Below are positions 49,761-58,463 of a stretch of 64,000 nucleotides of DNA, one piece after another (the first letter of the stretch is position 1; every line of letters begins with the position of its first letter). The DNA comes from Pseudohalocynthiibacter aestuariivivens. GTDB taxonomy: Bacteria; Pseudomonadota; Alphaproteobacteria; Rhodobacterales; Rhodobacteraceae. The DNA is taken from contig NZ_JAGFNU010000013.1 in NCBI RefSeq assembly GCF_018457175.1, forward strand, positions 1-64,000. The letters run 5' to 3'. The notes below the pieces were generated by a model. That model ran no database searches. It saw only the letters and a program-made list of their open reading frames with translations, and had not been told where the DNA came from. The position numbers and the translations under genes are program-made.

Positions 49761-51458
49761 TTAGCTCAAAAAGTTCACAATCAGCGTGAACCCAAGTAAT
49801 ACCGCAATCCATATAACCATGGACCCTGTCGGCCACGACTGCGCCATTCGTCCTTCTGGCCCGTGAGAATGATAGAGACGCGCAATCACAGCCCTGATCC
49901 TGGTTTGAGTAAAGTTTGATTGCGCCGCCCATACCTTTGAAAGAACACCTGAAACACTGCCAATTAAAACTGGCATCAAGCGCCTGTAGGTCCAGTCCGT
50001 ATCAAGATTGACCGATTTTAATTCTGGCGGATAGATACCAGTCCGCATCAGTACCGTGAAAGCCAGTGCAGAAAAGAACAGAAGCTGCAGTTGGGTGACG
50101 ACATGGGTCGTTGTGTAGGGCACGTAGTCCACATCAAAAGGCAACAGCGCATAAAGTGGCCCCGGAAACACGCCAATGGCAACGCATAAAAACGCAGTGA
50201 GGCCCATAGCAAGCAGCATGTGCAGTGGAGCCTCTTTCGGACGTAGTCCGCTATCATGAGCGAAAAAAGCAAAATACGGAATCTTGATGCCGGAATGGTG
50301 GAACACACCAGCCGAAGCAAAGAGCAAGATCGCCCATACGATGTAATATCCGTCGTGCGACGCAGCTGACAGGATAAGTGATTTAGAAATAAAACCTGAA
50401 AAAAGCGGGAACGCCGAGATCGATGCAGCCCCGATCACACAAAAGATCATGGTAAGCGGCATTGTCTTATATAGCCCCCCAAGTTCAGATCCTTTGGCAG
50501 TGCCGGTACGGAACAGCACAGCCCCAACGCTCATGAAAAGAAGGGCTTTGTAGAGAATATGCGCGAAGGCATGCGCTGCAGTACCATTGAGCGAGAGTTC
50601 AGTGCCGATTCCAATACCCACCACCATAAAACCGAGCTGGTTATTCAGACTATACGCCAACACCCGACGAAGATCGTTTTCGATTACAGCAAAGAAAATT
50701 GGAAACAGCGTCATGACCGCGCCGATATAAATGAGCATCTCGGTCCCCGGAAAGCCGCGAGCCAAAGCATAAACTGCAAGCTTGGTGGTAAAGGCTGAAA
50801 GGACCACGGTTCCGGTAACAGTAGCTGCCGGATAAGCGTCCTGAAGCCAGTTGTGCAGCAACGGGAAAGCGCATTTAATTCCGAAAGCCAGAAAAATAAG
50901 CCATGTCCCAATTGAACCAAGGGTCATTTTATCGAATGCGATAGATCCGCTCTCTCGATAAAAAAGCGCCGCCCCCGCCAGCAGAAGAACACCTGAACCG
51001 ACCTGCACGATCAGGTATCTTACACCGGTGTGATAGGCACCTTCTGTGCGACGCGCCCAGATCAGGAAGACGGACGTGATTGCAGTGCCCTCCCAATAAA
51101 AGAAGAGCGTGATCAGGTCGCCCGCAAAAACCGCGCCGATAGCCGAGCCCGCATACAAAAGCGCCGCGAGTTGCTGAACCGTATCGCGAACATGCCAAGC
51201 ATAAAGATTGCCGAGGAATGCTGCGATTGTGAAAATCAACGCAAAGATACGCGATAGGCGATCAACGCGCATAAATTCCAGATCAAGATTGAAAAAGCGT
51301 ACGGTCCACAAGTTGCCTTCCGGCAATGACCACACGAAGAGACACGCAACAACAGGAACGGCCAACAGCAATGCTGCACGGGCATGACCTTTGGGCAAAG
51401 CCAGAAGTCCAGCTGCGCCCGCGAAGAAAAGAAAAGCAATTGGGAAGGTTTCAGCCAT
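49761..51458 (-). CDS. Mrp-like antiporter, large proton-conducting subunit (third copy, NuoL/MrpD-like)
   Basis: 565 residues from the ATG at 51458, overlapping the small upstream gene by eight bases. About 14 membrane segments, with proton-channel motifs FYWEGTAITSVFLIW, FGIKCAFPLLHNWLQDAYPAATVTGTVVLSA and LYKALLFMSVGAVLFRTG. It belongs to the same superfamily as NuoL/M/N and MrpA/MrpD. It is the last gene of the minus-strand antiporter operon and the third large subunit, which is unusual for Mrp. Confidence 0.9.
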   Translation of the reverse strand: MAETFPIAFLFFAGAAGLLALPKGHARAALLLAVPVVACLFVWSLPEGNLWTVRFFNLDLEFMRVDRLSRIFALIFTIAAFLGNLYAWHVRDTVQQLAALLYAGSAIGAVFAGDLITLFFYWEGTAITSVFLIWARRTEGAYHTGVRYLIVQVGSGVLLLAGAALFYRESGSIAFDKMTLGSIGTWLIFLAFGIKCAFPLLHNWLQDAYPAATVTGTVVLSAFTTKLAVYALARGFPGTEMLIYIGAVMTLFPIFFAVIENDLRRVLAYSLNNQLGFMVVGIGIGTELSLNGTAAHAFAHILYKALLFMSVGAVLFRTGTAKGSELGGLYKTMPLTMIFCVIGAASISAFPLFSGFISKSLILSAASHDGYYIVWAILLFASAGVFHHSGIKIPYFAFFAHDSGLRPKEAPLHMLLAMGLTAFLCVAIGVFPGPLYALLPFDVDYVPYTTTHVVTQLQLLFFSALAFTVLMRTGIYPPELKSVNLDTDWTYRRLMPVLIGSVSGVLSKVWAAQSNFTQTRIRAVIARLYHSHGPEGRMAQSWPTGSMVIWIAVLLGFTLIVNFLS

Positions 51459-51798
51459 CGTGAGTTTTCCTCTCCAGCTGATCTTCCGGATACTTTTCGG
51501 ATTCCACATCATAGGGCGCGTAGTAATCCTCGGGCCTCTTCAGAAATAAACGCATGATTTTGGCGCTGATTACAAGTGCTGCGCACATGAAGAATCCGTA
51601 AAGCGCGTAAAAACCCGGAAACTCCTCCACACCGAGGTATACGTGTTTATGGTACAGAAAGTCTGCGGTGAAGAGAATTGCGCAGACTATGTACAGCCCA
51701 TAGACGATCCGATCGACATTCTTCTTCGTGTCGAGCCACAGCAGCGCGCGACCGAGTGTCGGCAGGTCTTCGGGCTTATCGTTCTGATCGATGCTCAT
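51451..51798 (-). CDS. small two-helix membrane protein in the Mrp-like operon
   Basis: 115 residues from the ATG at 51798 (MSIDQNDKPEDLPTLGRALLWLD). Two hydrophobic segments at about 35-55 and 65-85 surround a short loop; the C-terminus is charged (EKYPEDQLERKTHDG). I recognise no named family. Its fixed place between two large antiporter subunits, and overlap with the next gene, suggest it is a subunit or assembly factor of the complex. Confidence 0.75.
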   Translation of the reverse strand: MSIDQNDKPEDLPTLGRALLWLDTKKNVDRIVYGLYIVCAILFTADFLYHKHVYLGVEEFPGFYALYGFFMCAALVISAKIMRLFLKRPEDYYAPYDVESEKYPEDQLERKTHDG

Positions 51799-51808
51799 TC
51801 GCAGTTCC

Positions 51809-53275
51809 CTAGTTCGGTACAACAATGGGCGACAAGAAATCCTGCAAATCGCCAGCGAAGAAAAACAGCACAATACAACCAATGGCAGTTATTGCCGGAG
51901 GCAGCCAGACCAGAAGGGGTGACTCTGCCATTCCTTCTATTGGTTCGGCATCCGGATCACTTAGGAAAAACCCGCGCCCAACCAACGGTAACAGATAGGC
52001 AACGTTTAACAACGAACTCGCCATCAGAACCCCTATCATCACCCACTGCCCCGTGTCTGCAGCCCCGACGATCAGCAACCACTTGCTCCATGATCCACCC
52101 AGCGGTGGGAGGCCGATAATAGAAAGCGCCCCGATCAGAAATGCGCCGAAGGTGATCGGCATGATGCGCCCAAGCCCCGTCATCTGGCTGATATTTGTTT
52201 TGTGTGTCGCAACGTAGATCGAGCCTGCGCACATAAAGAGCGTGATCTTGCCCATCGCGTGCATCGCGATATGCATCCCGCCACCAAGCGCACCCATCGA
52301 GGTTGCCAGCGCCATGCCAAGCGTAATGTAGGACAGTTGGCTGACCGTGGAGTAAGCGAGCCTTGCCTTGAGATTATCTTTCGTCATTGCAACAACAGAA
52401 GCTGCAATGATCGAGAAGGCCGCCAGCCACATCAACCACTCAGACGCACCTGTTTCCGCCAGGAAATCGATGCCAAAGATATAGATACCAACCTTAAGCA
52501 TGGTGAACACACCTGCTTTCACAACAGCAACGGCGTGAAGCAAAGCGCTGACAGGAGTTGGCGCGACCATCGCTGCGGGCAGCCAGCGATGGAATGGCAT
52601 CAAGGCAGCTTTGCCAATACCGAAGGCGTAAAGCGCAAGCAGAATGGCAACCATCGGCCCGGATATATGGCCTTCAAGAATACCACCTTTGGTGAAATCA
52701 AGCGTTCCGGTGATTGCATAAGTCCAGATCACGGCAACCAGTTGCAGCCCGATTGAGGTGCCGATCAGAATGCCAAGATACGTACGTGCGCCGCGGATCG
52801 CCTCTTCGGTGCCTTTGTGGGCGACCAGCGGATAGGTCGACAGCGTCAGCAGCTCGTAAAACAGGAACAGCGTGAACATGTTCGACGCAAAAGCGATGCC
52901 CATAACGGATGAAATTGCGAAAGAAAAACAGGCAAAGAACCTTGCATGGTGGCTTTCGTTGTTTCCACGCATATAGCCGATGCCATAGATGTGGGTCAGT
53001 ATCCACAAACCGGATGCAACAATGGCAAACAGCAGGCCAAGCGGCTCAACATTGAACGCAATATCGATCCCCGGCAAAATTTCGAATAACACGAGCGGTT
53101 CAGTCGTTCCGTTTCCGACATTGCTGAGTATCGTCAGCACCGTAAGGAATGTTGCGACTGCAGCCGCTAGCGTAATGCCGTCACGCAGGTTCGGTTGTTT
53201 GCGAAACACAATATTTGTAACCGTCGCAAGCGCGGGGATCAGCATTGTCAGCAATATGGCTGTATTTGTTTCCAC
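51809..53275 (-). CDS. Mrp-like antiporter, large proton-conducting subunit (second copy, MnhD-like)
   Basis: 488 residues from a GTG at 53275. About 14 membrane segments with YELLTLSTYPLVAHKG, the FGIGKAALMPFHRWLPAAMVAPTPVSALLHAVAVV motif and the conserved Lys in KDNLKARLAYSTVSQLSY typical of MrpD/NuoM-type proton channels. Coded 12 bases after the first MnhD-like gene. A duplicated D-type subunit suggests added proton or ion channels. Confidence 0.92.
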   Translation of the reverse strand: METNTAILLTMLIPALATVTNIVFRKQPNLRDGITLAAAVATFLTVLTILSNVGNGTTEPLVLFEILPGIDIAFNVEPLGLLFAIVASGLWILTHIYGIGYMRGNNESHHARFFACFSFAISSVMGIAFASNMFTLFLFYELLTLSTYPLVAHKGTEEAIRGARTYLGILIGTSIGLQLVAVIWTYAITGTLDFTKGGILEGHISGPMVAILLALYAFGIGKAALMPFHRWLPAAMVAPTPVSALLHAVAVVKAGVFTMLKVGIYIFGIDFLAETGASEWLMWLAAFSIIAASVVAMTKDNLKARLAYSTVSQLSYITLGMALATSMGALGGGMHIAMHAMGKITLFMCAGSIYVATHKTNISQMTGLGRIMPITFGAFLIGALSIIGLPPLGGSWSKWLLIVGAADTGQWVMIGVLMASSLLNVAYLLPLVGRGFFLSDPDAEPIEGMAESPLLVWLPPAITAIGCIVLFFFAGDLQDFLSPIVVPN

Positions 53276-53287
53276 CTGTCGCCCTAC

Positions 53288-54814
53288 CTAATGCAAACCG
53301 ACTGGCCCAGCCAGCAGACCTTGGGCCGCCGTATGAGACGCAGTTAAAGTGATATCAGTTGCAAATCCGAAATAGATACAGGCAATCGCCATAATCCAGA
53401 TCGGGACAAGCATCGAAAGAGGTGCTTCTTTGGCTTCAATGTCAGAGGCCGGTGATCTCAGGTACATCGCCTCAACAATACGCCAGACATAAATAACCGC
53501 CAGAAGCGACGACAATACGACCAGAATTGCAATTGGCCACCAGCCCTTTTCAAGAGCACCCTGCACCAACAGCCACTTGCTAAGGAATCCAGCGGTTCCC
53601 GGCACCCCGATAAGGCTGAGCCCGCCAATAACAATTGCGGCACTTGTCCAGGGCATCAGCTTGCCCATACCTTCGATCCTGTCGAAGAACGATCCACCGG
53701 ATCGCAAAACCAGCGCCCCTACCCCCATGAACAGCACCGCCTTGGTGATCCCGTGGTTAAACAGATGCGCAACCGCTGCTGCGACACCGGATTCGTTCAG
53801 CAGGCCAATGCCAAGTAGCATGTAGCCAATCTGGGCGATACTGGAATAGGCAAGCAACCGTTTCAGATCCGTCTGGAATATTGCAATGAAAGACGCAGCA
53901 AACATCGCGAGGATCGCAAAGGGGATAATCATGAATTCAAGCGTGTTCACTTCGAACAAAAAGCTTGGCTGAAAGACCGAGAACAGGAACCGCATTAAAA
54001 CATAAACAGCGACCTTGGTTGCCGTGGCTGCAAGAAAAGCGGTAACAGCGGAGGGTGCGTATGTGTAAGCGTTCGGCAACCACAGATGCAGCGGGTAAAT
54101 GGCAACCTTGAGTCCGATGCCGACAACAATAAAGGCGAATGCTGCACGCACTGTCCGGTTGGCACCCTGATCCGCGATACGATCAGCCAGATCAGCCATG
54201 TTGAGCGTCCCGGTCGCCATGTAAAGCATACCAAGGCCAATCACAAAGAACGTCGCACCAATTGTGCCCATGATCAGGTAATCATATGCAGCGGTCAGCG
54301 CGCGCCGATCCCGGTAAGATCCCTGTGCAATAAGAACATAGGTTGAGAGCGATGAAATCTCGAGAAACACAAAGACGTTGAATGCATCGCCTGTAACGGC
54401 AACACCAAGCAAACCTGTTAAACACAACAGAAAGCAGGCGTAAAACAACGTGTGATGGCGCTCAGGTATTTCGGATTTCACGCTTTCCCGCGCGTATGGC
54501 AGCACAATCGTGCTGATCCCCGTCACAAGAAACAAAACGAAAGCATTCGCGGCATCAACCCGGTACTCAATCCCAAGCGGTGGCGCCCAGCCACCAATAT
54601 GATACGAAATAAAGCCACCGTCGATGACGCTGAGCAGTAGCAGAAATGAAGTTACGAAAGACGCTGCACTTGCCAGAAAGGTGATTGGCCACGTCAGGCT
54701 ACGACTGCCGAGTAATACACACAAAGGTGCTGCAACAAACGGCACGAGGATTGCAAGCACAGGCAGATGATCTGACAGCGTCATCGCAACGTGATGGGTC
54801 GTTTCAGTTGCCAT
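53288..54814 (-). CDS. mnhD: Mrp antiporter subunit D
   Basis: 508 residues. About 14 membrane segments, with FLEISSLSTYVLIAQGSYRDRRAL, IGLKVAIYPLHLWLPNAYTYAPSAVTAFLAATATKVAVYVL and FQTDLKRLLAYSSIAQIGYM. The closest to classic MnhD of the three large subunits. Its ATG shares a base with the stop codon of mnhC. Confidence 0.93.
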   Translation of the reverse strand: MATETTHHVAMTLSDHLPVLAILVPFVAAPLCVLLGSRSLTWPITFLASAASFVTSFLLLLSVIDGGFISYHIGGWAPPLGIEYRVDAANAFVLFLVTGISTIVLPYARESVKSEIPERHHTLFYACFLLCLTGLLGVAVTGDAFNVFVFLEISSLSTYVLIAQGSYRDRRALTAAYDYLIMGTIGATFFVIGLGMLYMATGTLNMADLADRIADQGANRTVRAAFAFIVVGIGLKVAIYPLHLWLPNAYTYAPSAVTAFLAATATKVAVYVLMRFLFSVFQPSFLFEVNTLEFMIIPFAILAMFAASFIAIFQTDLKRLLAYSSIAQIGYMLLGIGLLNESGVAAAVAHLFNHGITKAVLFMGVGALVLRSGGSFFDRIEGMGKLMPWTSAAIVIGGLSLIGVPGTAGFLSKWLLVQGALEKGWWPIAILVVLSSLLAVIYVWRIVEAMYLRSPASDIEAKEAPLSMLVPIWIMAIACIYFGFATDITLTASHTAAQGLLAGPVGLH

Positions 54815-55251
54815 TATGCGCGCCCGCCCATCGCTTCGCCGTGGAGTTTGTTTTCGGCAGCGGCGATCGCTTTCTCAATCTCCAGAATTTCGTGCTCTTC
54901 GATCGTGCCAAACTCTTCCCGGATACGGACGATAAGCGCCAAACCCAAAGACGTTGTCGCAATGCCAACAACAATTGCCGTCAGGATCAGAACATGCGGC
55001 AGCGGGTTCGAATACACTACATCCGGGTCAATAATCATGTCTGCCGGGAAAATTGGGGCGGTTCCACCTGTCACTTTCCCCATCGAAATGTAAAGCATGA
55101 AGACGGAGGTCTGGAAAATGTTCAGCCCAACGATCTTTTTCACCAGATTACCTTTGGCAACAACAATATAAAGCCCGGTCATCATCAACACGATAAACAG
55201 CCAATAGTTCATGTGTCCGACGATAAAATCCCAGGTGAATTCTCCGTTCAT
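54814..55251 (-). CDS. mnhC: Mrp antiporter subunit C
   Basis: About 145 residues with three membrane segments, like NuoK. The ATG at 55251 overlaps the mnhB stop and has a gagg site seven bases upstream; an ATG two codons earlier is also possible. Core segment GLYIVVAKGNLVKKIVGLNIFQTSVFMLYI. Supports ion translocation in the complex. Confidence 0.92.
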   Translation of the reverse strand: MNGEFTWDFIVGHMNYWLFIVLMMTGLYIVVAKGNLVKKIVGLNIFQTSVFMLYISMGKVTGGTAPIFPADMIIDPDVVYSNPLPHVLILTAIVVGIATTSLGLALIVRIREEFGTIEEHEILEIEKAIAAAENKLHGEAMGGRA

Positions 55252-55691
55252 TACCATTCCTCGTCGCTGATACGGGGGGGGCGCGCTGCAAATGCGTAAT
55301 AAACTGCGACCATCACACCGGTCACGGTAATACCGACACCCAATTCAACGATCAGAATTCCATAATGCTGGCCATGCTCGGGGTGATGTGGGCTAAATGC
55401 GCCGTAGTCGAGATATTCGTACCCAAGGAACAGGCTAACAATTCCGGTACCAGCGTAAATCAGAACACCAAGCGCGACCAACTTGTGCACCAACCAGGGC
55501 GGAAATACCTTCTGTGCCTTACGCAAGCTGAAGACAACACCGTAGAGGATGAAGGCAACCGCCATGATCACACCAGCCTGAAACCCGCCACCAGGTGAAA
55601 AGTCTCCGTGAAACTGAACATAGAAGGCAAAAAGAATTATGGTTCCGACCAAAAGTTTGGTGACGACACGTAAGATAAGGTGATGGCGCAT
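55251..55691 (-). CDS. mnhB: Mrp antiporter subunit B
   Basis: 146 residues, about four membrane segments. The conserved HGDFSPGGGFQAGVIMAVAFILYGVVF segment is diagnostic for MnhB. Overlaps both neighbours by a base or a few bases. Confidence 0.93.
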   Translation of the reverse strand: MRHHLILRVVTKLLVGTIILFAFYVQFHGDFSPGGGFQAGVIMAVAFILYGVVFSLRKAQKVFPPWLVHKLVALGVLIYAGTGIVSLFLGYEYLDYGAFSPHHPEHGQHYGILIVELGVGITVTGVMVAVYYAFAARPPRISDEEW

Positions 55692-56224
55692 CAGCTTTCC
55701 CCACTTTCTTCTTCTTCGTCTTCATCCTCGCGCCGTCGATGCAACCCGCTGATTAAAAGCAAAACACCGATTCCGGCGGTAAAGACCACGGCTGTCTCGC
55801 CAAGCGTGTCATACCCCCGATAGCTCGCCAAAATTGCTGTAACGACGTTGGGAACGCCAATCTCATGTGGGCTACGCTCCAGATAATCTGGCGAGACATG
55901 GGTTTGCGCTGGTGCGTCCGGCGACCCGAAATTCGGCATATCAAGCGTGCCGTACATCAGTGTCGCACCCGTAACCAAAACCACAAGTAACGGTATTGCA
56001 GGTGAATGGGTTGAGTGTTTGGCAACGCGCGACGTAAGCGCCAGCGTTCCAAGGACCAGAACTGTAGAAATACCGGCACCAACAGCGGCCTCGGTAAAGG
56101 CAACGTCAACCGCGTCAAGCACAACAAACAACAGGGCCGACAACAGGCTGAATACACCCGATAGCATGGCAATTGCGAACAGGCGTTGCATGCGTACGAT
56201 CGCAATTGCCGTTGCAACCAGCAT
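55691..56224 (-). CDS. DUF4040 / MbhD-like subunit (equivalent to the C-terminal part of MnhA)
   Basis: About 177 residues. The first part (MLVATAIAIVRMQRLFAIAMLSGVFSLLSALLFVVLDAVDVAFTEAAVGAGI) matches DUF4040/MbhD, and the second part (IPLLVVLVTGATLMYG) resembles MbhE. In classical Mrp these belong to the C-terminus of MnhA; here the domain is separate. An in-frame segment IETFINITLFT lies before the ATG with no standard start codon, so the true N-terminus may be longer and use a rare start. Confidence 0.85.
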   Translation of the reverse strand: MLVATAIAIVRMQRLFAIAMLSGVFSLLSALLFVVLDAVDVAFTEAAVGAGISTVLVLGTLALTSRVAKHSTHSPAIPLLVVLVTGATLMYGTLDMPNFGSPDAPAQTHVSPDYLERSPHEIGVPNVVTAILASYRGYDTLGETAVVFTAGIGVLLLISGLHRRREDEDEEEESGES

Positions 56225-56275
56225 CGTGAAAAGCGTAATGTTAATAAAGGTTTCGATAACTCACCTGCCGCGCGT

Positions 56276-56641
56276 TTAAATTTTTGAATCGGGTTCAGAG
56301 CTCACCATTGGCTCTGTACCTCGAAGCCCTTCGGCCTCTTTGGGACGAAGACCTGAGACAAGCGCCGCATTTGCAACTGCATGTGTGGAAGTCGGACCAG
56401 TGATAAAAAGAAATATACCGATGATAATCAGCTTTACGGTCACAAGTGTAAAACCTGCCTGCAGGCACATCCCAACAAGAAGCAAAATCATGCCCGCTGA
56501 ATCGGTAATCGATGCCGCGTGCAGGCGCGACCAGAAATCAGGAAACCGCCATGTTCCAAACGCGCCGACGATCACAAAGAATGAGCCTGAAAGTATAAAG
56601 AACCAGCTTAAGCCGGAGACGACAATCTCCCCGATACTCAT
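56276..56641 (-). CDS. mnhG: Mrp antiporter subunit G
   Basis: 121 residues with three membrane segments. GAFGTWRFPDFWSRLHAASITDSAGMILLLVGM is the MnhG signature region. The C-terminal tail is charged and longer than usual. Start overlaps the mnhF stop by four bases. Confidence 0.92.
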   Translation of the reverse strand: MSIGEIVVSGLSWFFILSGSFFVIVGAFGTWRFPDFWSRLHAASITDSAGMILLLVGMCLQAGFTLVTVKLIIIGIFLFITGPTSTHAVANAALVSGLRPKEAEGLRGTEPMVSSEPDSKI

Positions 56642-56934
56642 GAACTCTGCTCCTCTTCGGGCTCAATATGAAGATGGTCGCCGATTGCCCGGTAACGAAA
56701 AAATTTCAGGATTGCGATTGTGCCAACGAAGTTAATAAGAGCGTAGAGAAGCGCTATATCCAGAAAATCCGGCCGCCCAAACAGAAACCCCATGATCCCT
56801 ATCAGCAGCACCGTATGTGTGCCAAAGGAATTCACCGCAAGAACACGATCATAGAGCGTCGGACCAGCGAACAACCGGAACAGAACCAAAACCATTGCCA
56901 TAAAAACTGCAATTGTTGCGACAGAAAACATCAT
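56638..56934 (-). CDS. mnhF: Mrp antiporter subunit F
   Basis: 98 residues with three membrane segments. RLFAGPTLYDRVLAVNSFGTHTVLLIGIMGF is typical of MnhF. Overlaps neighbours at both ends, as expected in an operon of coupled subunits. Confidence 0.93.
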   Translation of the reverse strand: MMFSVATIAVFMAMVLVLFRLFAGPTLYDRVLAVNSFGTHTVLLIGIMGFLFGRPDFLDIALLYALINFVGTIAILKFFRYRAIGDHLHIEPEEEQSS

Positions 56935-57413
56935 TGGGCTTCGCTCATTTCAATGGCGCTTACACGCCTATCCATATCGGCAAGGGCGTCAATGTCCTCG
57001 TCCGTATAGGCAACAGCATGAACAAGAAAATGCCCCGGTTCCGTTTCAACGGTGATTGTCCCTGGCGTCAGTGTAATTGAGCTTGCATAAATCACCTGTG
57101 CAAGATCGCTTTTCTGCGTGTTCTGCACAGAAAAAAGATGCTGCCGCAAAGGCATTTGGGGTGACATGATTGTTTTGGTAACGGCCCAATTCGCTTTTGC
57201 AATCTCGACAAAAAGCCAAAGCATGTATTTCAGAACCTCAACTGGGCTCAGTCGCAACGCAACCCGGTCTTCATCAAGCGCATCCATTCGCTTCACAACG
57301 AAGATGACAATCAGGACGGAAACAACGCCAAATCCGACGATAAGGGGTTGGTAAATGCCCGAAAGCAGCAGCCAAAGGCCAAGCAAAACCACGAAAGAAC
57401 CTAAAAATCGCAA
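56931..57413 (-). CDS. mnhE: Mrp antiporter subunit E
   Basis: About 160 residues. Two to three N-terminal membrane segments and the soluble domain with YASSITLTPGTITVETEPGHFLVHAVAYTDEDI, typical of MnhE. No ATG is available; a TTG at 57413 has aagggg six bases upstream, and another TTG lies at 57428. First gene of the ten-gene antiporter operon. Confidence 0.9.
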   Translation of the reverse strand: MRFLGSFVVLLGLWLLLSGIYQPLIVGFGVVSVLIVIFVVKRMDALDEDRVALRLSPVEVLKYMLWLFVEIAKANWAVTKTIMSPQMPLRQHLFSVQNTQKSDLAQVIYASSITLTPGTITVETEPGHFLVHAVAYTDEDIDALADMDRRVSAIEMSEAQ

Positions 57414-57428
57414 ATTTCGCCCCTTCAA

Positions 57429-57803
57429 CGTCTAACCGCCGCTGCGCAAGAAGTGTAAAAACATCCTGCCCCGTTCGCCTTTTCTTGCCTAATGGCAGTT
57501 TCATTAAATTGCAACTATCGGTAATAAATTCAATCTGAAAAAGTCGGGAATACGGAAACCCATATACCTCTGATTGCACATTGTAAGGCCTACAAAACCT
57601 TGTGAGGGGATAAATTGTAACTTCTTTCTCACAATTGATGCATTATGACTGTTTTTGCGGGTTTTTAGGGTGGTTTACTCACGGTTACAGTGTAAATCTT
57701 TGTGAAGATCGGACATAATGCGAACAAACATGGCGCTTACAGGTGTCGTTAACAATAATCCGTTAAGGGTAGCAGGCCCCATCAGGCAGTGCTGAGGCGA
57801 GTG
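57429..57803. other. divergent intergenic region between mnhE and kpsT
   Basis: AT-rich region without a gene; it must contain promoters for the antiporter operon (leftward) and the kpsT-kpsE genes (rightward). Two gttaa half-sites lie near 57750 but their spacing (10 bases) does not fit the CtrA consensus. Confidence 0.45.
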
Positions 57804-58463
57804 ATGCTCGAGTTTGTAGATGTGAGTAAGTCCTTCTGGACCGGGACACAGCGCAAGGTAATACTTGATCGCGCGTCTTTTCGTGTCGAGATCGGAAATT
57901 CGCTCGGCATTCTTGCTCCTAACGGAACGGGTAAAACGACGCTCATTAATATGATGGCAGGGCTTGAGAAGCCAGACGAAGGCATCATAACACGAACATC
58001 GCGAATTTCTTTCCCTCTTGGATTTATGGGGGGCGTCGTAGGCAAACACACGGCTAAGGAAAATTCCCGTTATATCGCACGTTTATACGGTCTGGACCCC
58101 GATTATATTGAAGCATTCTGTCGTTGGCTTTGCGGCCTGAAAGAATACTTTGACATGCCTGTTGGCACGTACAGTGCGGGGATGCGCTCAAGATTTAATT
58201 TTGCGCTTTTACTGGCATTGGATTTTGACATCTATCTGATAGACGAAGGCATGCCAGGCACAACAGATGTGGAGTTCAACAAAAAGGCAGGTGCGATCCT
58301 AAAAGACCGGCTTGCAAACACGACGATCGTGATCGTGTCGCATCAAGCTAAGACACTTGAAAAATTCTGCCGTTCAGCAGCAGTCCTGCGCGATGGCAGG
58401 ATTTATATGTTCGACACCTTGGAGGAGGCAAGAAAGCTTTATGACTACCAAACCCAAGGCTAA
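57804..58463 (+). CDS. kpsT: capsule polysaccharide export ATP-binding protein, KpsT-like
   Basis: 219 residues from the ATG at 57804 (GTG at 57801 also possible). Walker A LAPNGTGKTTLINMMAG and short signature GTYSAGMRSRFNFALLLAL, then Walker B YLIDEGMPGTTD and VSHQAKTLEKF, mark the KpsT/BexA type. It powers export of capsule polysaccharide through an inner-membrane permease. Its partner permease KpsM is not adjacent. Overlaps kpsE by 23 bases. Confidence 0.9.
   Translation: MLEFVDVSKSFWTGTQRKVILDRASFRVEIGNSLGILAPNGTGKTTLINMMAGLEKPDEGIITRTSRISFPLGFMGGVVGKHTAKENSRYIARLYGLDPDYIEAFCRWLCGLKEYFDMPVGTYSAGMRSRFNFALLLALDFDIYLIDEGMPGTTDVEFNKKAGAILKDRLANTTIVIVSHQAKTLEKFCRSAAVLRDGRIYMFDTLEEARKLYDYQTQG

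Noticed and set aside
54685-55299. 204-residue plus frame opposite mnhD/mnhC
   Set aside because: Antisense to conserved antiporter subunits; Arg/Gln/His-rich and without family similarity.
57745-57775. CtrA-type binding site before kpsT
   Set aside because: Two ttaa half-sites are present but separated by ten bases instead of seven.
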